From NCBI GenBank assembly GCA_030765245.1, contig JAVCCX010000317.1:1-10297 (forward strand): a DNA stretch of 10,297 nucleotides. The letters are read 5' to 3'. Position numbers and translations under genes: made by a program. The stretch is from Candidatus Zophobacter franzmannii. Lineage in GTDB: Bacteria; Cloacimonadota; Cloacimonadia; Cloacimonadales; JAFGVF01. Numbering within the stretch: the first letter of the stretch is position 1; each line of letters opens with the position of its first letter. The notes below the pieces were generated by a model. It did not search any database, was not told where the DNA came from, and saw only the letters and a list, made by a program, of their open reading frames with translations. Positions 7,955 to 10,297 of the stretch are shown piece by piece.

Positions 7955-8746
7955 TTAGCCTAATGATGTTGCCATTGGCAATTCTCCATATTTTTGAACG
8001 GCATTAATAAAACCTTCTCTGAGCTCCTCAATGAGGCTTTTCACGGAGATTATCTTATCTATTCTGAATGCATTGGTTCCACTAAAGGCAAAACCATTAG
8101 TCAAATTACCCCAACTGGCATTAGTTAGAGCTATTGCAATACAATATGGTGCGACATTATAGTCACAAGTTCTCAGGCATTTCCAAGGACAACTAAACGG
8201 ATGTTTGATTCCAGCTTTAACAGCCTTAAGGAAGTCATTGTTAATTGCTCTACCGGGTAAACCAACAGGGCTTTCAATAATAACTACATCATCTTCTTTA
8301 GCATCTATGTATTGGTTCTTAAATTCATCAGTTGCATCACATTCAGTAGTTGCAACAAATCTAGTTCCCATCTGAACTCCTGAAGCACCTAATTGTAGTA
8401 ATTTATAGATATCTTCACCATCATAAATTCCACCACCTGCTACTACAGGGATTTTAATCCCGAGTTTATCTTCAAACTTTTTAACAGCGACTACTACTTC
8501 AGGAACTATCTTCTCTAAAGCAAAATTCTCGTCATCGAGCTGAACCTTCTTGAAACCAAGATGTCCACCGGCTTTAGGACCTTCAACAACTACCACATCA
8601 GGAACACGATTAAATTTCTTTTCCCAGGTACGAAGGATTAGAGTTGCAGCTCTATCGGAAGAAACAATCACACCAAGCTTAGTTTTACCGGTTGAGAAGT
8701 ACTTGTCTGTCATCTCTTTCGGGAAATTAATTGGTAAAACCGGCAC
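7955..8746 (-). CDS. 3' fragment of the split flavin oxidoreductase
   Basis: This 263-residue frame opens at a GTG (8744-8746) lying inside the upstream fragment. It has no independent ribosome binding site that I can see, so the GTG is probably not a true start. It contains GGHLG (60-64), GGGIYDG (104-110), MGTRF (126-130) and a cysteine-rich segment with C186, C190, C194 and C202. The tail GFAFSGTNAFRIDKIISVKSLIEEL is typical of this nitronate monooxygenase-like subfamily. Confidence 0.68.
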   Translation of the reverse strand: MPVLPINFPKEMTDKYFSTGKTKLGVIVSSDRAATLILRTWEKKFNRVPDVVVVEGPKAGGHLGFKKVQLDDENFALEKIVPEVVVAVKKFEDKLGIKIPVVAGGGIYDGEDIYKLLQLGASGVQMGTRFVATTECDATDEFKNQYIDAKEDDVVIIESPVGLPGRAINNDFLKAVKAGIKHPFSCPWKCLRTCDYNVAPYCIAIALTNASWGNLTNGFAFSGTNAFRIDKIISVKSLIEELREGFINAVQKYGELPMATSLG

Positions 8747-9092
8747 CCATGAAGATTACATCAACTTCCTCTTCAAAACCAATCTCTACCAACTCTAGAA
8801 AGTCTGTAAGTGCAACCATAATATTGAGCCCAATTATGCCATCAGTTTTGGCCCTGGCTTCACGGATTTCTTGTCTTAACCCATCCATGTTTGAGTTATG
8901 AAAATCTACTTTCTTTCCTCTATTTCTAACCAGACCAATTCCAACAGATGAGATAATACCAATTGCACCCTCATTCGCTACGGCAGCTGCTAAGCCGGAT
9001 AAGGAGATTCCGAGTCCCATTCCACCTTGTATAATTGGTATCTTTGGAACTAAATCACCAATTCTTAATTCGGGCATTTTAAACTTATTCAT
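8727..9092 (-). CDS. 5' fragment of the split flavin oxidoreductase
   Basis: This 121-residue frame holds the first beta-alpha units of the barrel, with IQGGMG at 21-26 and NIMVAL at 90-95. It ends in the out-of-frame residues FTN directly after GAG (116-118). The start is supported by AGGGAGA at 9097-9103. It overlaps padR by 8 bases, implying translation coupled to the regulator. Alone it lacks the flavin phosphate-binding region and the active-site His, so it should be inactive unless the ribosome shifts frame. Confidence 0.72.
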   Translation of the reverse strand: MNKFKMPELRIGDLVPKIPIIQGGMGLGISLSGLAAAVANEGAIGIISSVGIGLVRNRGKKVDFHNSNMDGLRQEIREARAKTDGIIGLNIMVALTDFLELVEIGFEEEVDVIFMGAGFTN

Positions 9093-9462
9093 TATTTCTC
9101 CCTGTGGGTATTAATTTTTCTAATGATTTACGCATAGGTATGATGACTTTCTTGGTAAATTCGAAACTAAGTTGCCTGCCGGAATCTGTAAGTATATAAT
9201 ACTTACGCTTAGGTCCTTTTTCAGCAACACCCCATTCAGAGGTAATAAAGCCTTTGGCAGTCATTTTCTTCAGGATTTGATATATGGCACTTTCATTATA
9301 GTCAAGCTTATCTTCAGTAGCATGAAATAATTCTTGCTTGAGTTCGTATCCATATTTCTTATCTTTCTTCAGTAGAAGAAGTATCATATAAGCTGTAAGT
9401 CCTTTCTTGAACTCCTTTTCCCAGCTTTCTAAAGTCTTCTCTACATTCTTATAAAGTTTCAT
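9085..9462 (-). CDS. PadR-family transcriptional regulator
   Basis: This is a 125-residue winged-helix DNA-binding protein. PadR features are GLTAYMILLLL (helix 1, 21-31), KKYGYELKQEL (36-46), the recognition region ESAIYQILKKMTAKGFITSEWG (57-78) and the wing GPKRKYYILTDSGR (83-96). A short C-terminal helix (about 98-118) serves for dimerisation, so it belongs to the short-tail PadR subgroup. PadR proteins usually repress their own gene and a linked gene until a small molecule binds; the effector is unknown here. The gene overlaps the oxidoreductase start by 8 bases, pointing to that enzyme as its target. GGAG lies just upstream of the ATG, and a promoter with overlapping palindromes precedes it. 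Confidence 0.92.
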   Translation of the reverse strand: MKLYKNVEKTLESWEKEFKKGLTAYMILLLLKKDKKYGYELKQELFHATEDKLDYNESAIYQILKKMTAKGFITSEWGVAEKGPKRKYYILTDSGRQLSFEFTKKVIIPMRKSLEKLIPTGRNNE

Positions 9463-9478
9463 TCTGTCTCCATGACTA

Positions 9479-9520
9479 TATCGTGATACACTGTAGTGTT
9501 AATGACTGCTATCTTGTCAA
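9479..9520 (-). promoter_or_regulatory. padR promoter with two overlapping operator-like palindromes
   Basis: A perfect -35 TTGACA lies at 9515-9520 and a TACAGT -10 candidate at 9490-9495, with a long 19-base spacer. Palindrome ACACTGTAGTGT (9488-9499) covers the -10, and TATCGTGATA (9479-9488) sits just downstream. Both have inverted arms around a central GT, and their centres are exactly 10 bases, one helical turn, apart. This fits self-repression by a PadR dimer pair; the hexamers and palindromes are seen, the binding is inferred. Confidence 0.5.
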
Positions 9521-9724
9521 ATCTTTTTTTGTTAAACCATGGATAATTTTGGGTTTAGGGGCAGTATTAACCGCCTTCAAAGATTTATCTGAGCTAGGTG
9601 TAAGATAATAATAAATGTATCTTAAGGCAGTCAATAATTTATTAATAATAGCAGTAATAGAGAGGGATTTTATATACTTGTGCCTGTCTTCGCCAAAGGC
9701 TGGGAAATGATGCTTCAGCTTCAT
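9509..9724 (-). CDS. Doubtful 71-codon open frame upstream of padR
   Basis: The conceptual product is basic (many Lys and Arg), with no signal peptide and no family I recognise; a tyrosine-rich stretch RYIYYYLTPSSD sits at 40-51. Against a real gene: no correctly spaced ribosome binding site precedes the ATG (AAGAG abuts it), and the 3' end runs through the TTGACA box of the padR promoter. For it: the frame stays open in AT-rich DNA and the composition is protein-like. It could be a remnant, or part of a dispersed intergenic repeat. Inside it a 6-base inverted repeat, TAAGAT / ATCTTA (9601-9606, 9619-9624), has a 12-base loop. Confidence 0.25.
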   Translation of the reverse strand: MKLKHHFPAFGEDRHKYIKSLSITAIINKLLTALRYIYYYLTPSSDKSLKAVNTAPKPKIIHGLTKKDLTR

Positions 9725-9767
9725 CTCTTGAATACGGTACAGCTAAAGCAGTACTTCCTAAGAACAT

Positions 9768-9908
9768 TCAATTGCATACAATATAACAAGTCTCTGCCGT
9801 CAAATTGAGTTTAGACAATGTAGTGAGATTAGTATTCAGCATCCACACAATAAGTGAAATTAACAAACAGAGGAAAAATAGTAATAAGATATTGAGCAAT
9901 TTCTTCAT
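9768..9908 (-). CDS. Small hydrophobic peptide, 46 residues (signal-anchor-like)
   Basis: I found this gene by reading the minus strand. It starts MKKLLNILLLFFLCLLISLIVWML and ends TAETCYIVCN. Two lysines followed by about 20 hydrophobic residues give a typical signal peptide or single membrane anchor, and about 22 polar residues with two cysteines remain outside. C14 in FFLCLL is not a convincing lipobox. Translation is well supported: GGAG at 9914-9917 lies five bases before the ATG, and a promoter with a perfect -35 sits just upstream. It may be a genuine small membrane protein or the surviving 5' end of a longer exported protein whose remainder has decayed. No function can be given. Confidence 0.5.
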   Translation of the reverse strand: MKKLLNILLLFFLCLLISLIVWMLNTNLTTLSKLNLTAETCYIVCN

Positions 9909-9913
9909 AGTTT

Positions 9914-9968
9914 CTCCAATGTTATCCAAACAACATCCGAATTATTAGCTTATCGTCTGCTATGTCAA
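9914..9968 (-). promoter_or_regulatory. Promoter and ribosome binding site of the 46-residue peptide gene
   Basis: TTGACA (9963-9968) and AATAAT (9941-9946, five of six to TATAAT) are separated by 16 bases, the best sigma-70-type promoter in the window. Transcription would start near 9934, giving a leader of about 25 bases with GGAG at 9914-9917. Confidence 0.6.
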
Positions 9969-9991
9969 TACATACTTTCACGATAGAGTAT

Positions 9992-10007
9992 TATTGTATC
10001 TACAATA
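9992..10007. promoter_or_regulatory. Operator-like inverted repeat between divergent small genes
   Basis: TATTGTA-TC-TACAATA is a perfect inverted repeat with 7-base arms and a 2-base centre. It abuts the sigma-54-like box of the + strand gene and lies about 24 bases upstream of the -35 of the minus strand peptide gene. A dimeric regulator here could affect both. The loop is too small for an RNA hairpin of full length, which favours a protein-binding site. No regulator is identified. Confidence 0.4.
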
Positions 10008-10023
10008 TGGAACATTCTTTGCA
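10008..10023 (+). promoter_or_regulatory. Candidate sigma-54 (-24/-12) promoter
   Basis: TGGAACATTCTTTGCA fits the sigma-54 consensus TGGCACGNNNNTTGCW with only two differences (C to A and G to A). It has the invariant GG and GC elements at the correct spacing (GG at 10009-10010, GC at 10021-10022). Transcription would begin near 10034, 26 bases before the ATG at 10060. A TATAAA at 10037-10042 has no matching -35 box, so a sigma-70 explanation is weaker. Whether this organism has RpoN is unknown. Confidence 0.4.
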
Positions 10024-10059
10024 TAAATTTTAATAGTATAAACTCTAAGGGGGCAATCT

Positions 10060-10194
10060 ATGAAAGAATTGAAGTGTCAAACCTATTTTATTAGAAATAG
10101 TAACGCGATGAACGGTAACCACTACTTATCATCAGCGTTGAATCTATCTTTATCACTTCATAAACCTAACGGAAGATTAAGGAGTTTTGCTTAA
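10060..10194 (+). CDS. Small + strand gene, 44 residues, function unknown
   Basis: This frame was found by reading the + strand. The product begins MKELKCQTYFIRNSNAMNGN and ends HKPNGRLRSFA before TAA. It is polar, basic at the C-terminus, rich in Asn, Ser and Leu (SSALNLSLSLHK), and has no membrane segment or known motif. AAGGGGG (10047-10053), one of the strongest Shine-Dalgarno sequences of the window, lies six bases before the ATG. It is the only credible gene on this strand. A leader peptide, a small regulatory protein or a truncated gene are all possible. No terminator hairpin follows within the window. Confidence 0.4.
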   Translation: MKELKCQTYFIRNSNAMNGNHYLSSALNLSLSLHKPNGRLRSFA

Positions 10195-10237
10195 ATCATC
10201 AGATGTTTGGTAGCATTTTGTGTCCTAACCTGTAGCG

Positions 10238-10278
10238 AATTTCCTCAATTTCCTCTCAATTCTGTTAACTAAGTTAAC
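10238..10278. repeat. Tandem 9-mer and GTTAAC palindrome at the right edge
   Basis: AATTTCCTC occurs twice head-to-tail (10238-10246, 10247-10255). Nine bases later comes a perfect 15-base palindrome, GTTAACT-A-AGTTAAC (10264-10278), made of two GTTAAC hexamers. A 1-base centre is too tight for a full hairpin, so it looks more like a binding site or the edge of a repeat element than a terminator. Confidence 0.4.
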
Positions 10279-10297
10279 GCAACTAAACTCTTTCAGA

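Larger units (their letters stand above)
7955..9092 (-). pseudogene. Frameshifted NAD(P)H-dependent flavin oxidoreductase (nitronate monooxygenase / FabK-like family)
   Basis: Two overlapping frames together make one complete TIM-barrel FMN enzyme of about 380 residues. The 5' part has the FMN-binding start PIIQGGMGLGISLSGLAAAVANEGAIG and NIMVAL; it breaks after VIFMGAG, where relatives continue with GAGLPLxLP. The 3' part resumes with PVLPINFPKEM and carries VVEGPKAGGHLGF with the conserved His, AGGGIYDGEDI and QMGTRF, so no domain is missing. The family includes nitronate monooxygenases, which oxidise alkyl nitronates, and FabK-type enoyl reductases; the substrate here is unknown. Downstream coding is intact with no other stop, so the lesion is recent, a sequencing error, or a recoding site. 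The start has GGGAGA upstream and overlaps the padR stop by 8 bases, so the pair is one unit. Confidence 0.8.
9463..10297. other. Gene-poor accessory stretch
   Basis: More than 800 bases carry no large gene. They contain the padR promoter, a doubtful 71-codon frame, two small genes facing away from each other (46 codons on the minus strand, 44 on the +), an operator-like repeat and the edge repeats. I see no transposase, attachment site, tRNA or CRISPR repeat. The segment resembles a decayed or repeat-rich spacer at the boundary of an accessory region. Confidence 0.5.

Noticed and set aside
8550..8798. 82-codon + strand frame across the oxidoreductase break
   Set aside because: It is antisense to conserved barrel motifs (GGHLGF region) and has no binding site or family resemblance.
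10263..10279. Terminator reading of the GTTAAC palindrome
   Set aside because: The arms are AT-rich, the centre is a single base and no T run follows, so a stable terminator hairpin is unlikely.
9463..10297. tRNA, CRISPR array or insertion sequence in the gene-poor stretch
   Set aside because: There is no cloverleaf arms pattern, no regularly spaced repeats and no transposase motifs or matching terminal inverted repeats.

Overview
The window is a compact, AT-rich bacterial stretch with nearly every gene on the minus strand. The organism is most likely an anaerobe of the FCB superphylum (Fibrobacteres-Chlorobi-Bacteroidetes and relatives). The main evidence is a 1041-residue SecA with a long insertion after the DEAD-like motif, as seen in Bacteroidetes and their allies, and an electron-transfer flavoprotein alpha subunit with an N-terminal two-cluster ferredoxin domain, typical of anaerobic fermenters. 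Several promoter candidates carry a perfect TTGACA -35 box, which argues against a classical Bacteroidetes promoter code and would suit a deeper FCB lineage such as Cloacimonadota. That placement is an inference, not a result.

Layout, read in the direction of transcription (right to left). From 10297 to about 9463 lies a gene-poor accessory stretch. It holds two convincing very small genes (46 and 44 codons, divergently arranged), a doubtful 71-codon frame and several operator-like palindromes. A PadR-type regulator (9085-9462) follows and overlaps a flavin-dependent oxidoreductase of the nitronate monooxygenase / FabK-like family, which is split by a frameshift near 8740. A hairpin terminator at 7902-7929 closes that unit. 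Next comes a tightly packed housekeeping operon: secA, an unrecognised 136-residue protein, topA, and a MacB/FtsX-type permease. Two of its junctions are 1-base TAATG stop/start overlaps. After a 74-base gap with its own strong ribosome binding site comes etfA, cut off by the left edge.

The housekeeping operon joins protein export (SecA), DNA relaxation (TopA) and a membrane permease lacking its ATPase; the small gene between secA and topA has no function I can name. The PadR/oxidoreductase pair looks like a self-regulated accessory cassette whose enzyme may now be dead. The most unusual material is at the right end: a + strand 44-codon gene with an excellent Shine-Dalgarno and a sequence matching the sigma-54 -24/-12 promoter layout, opposite a 46-codon hydrophobic peptide gene with a TTGACA-type promoter. 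I see no tRNA, rRNA, CRISPR array, transposase or obvious defence system.
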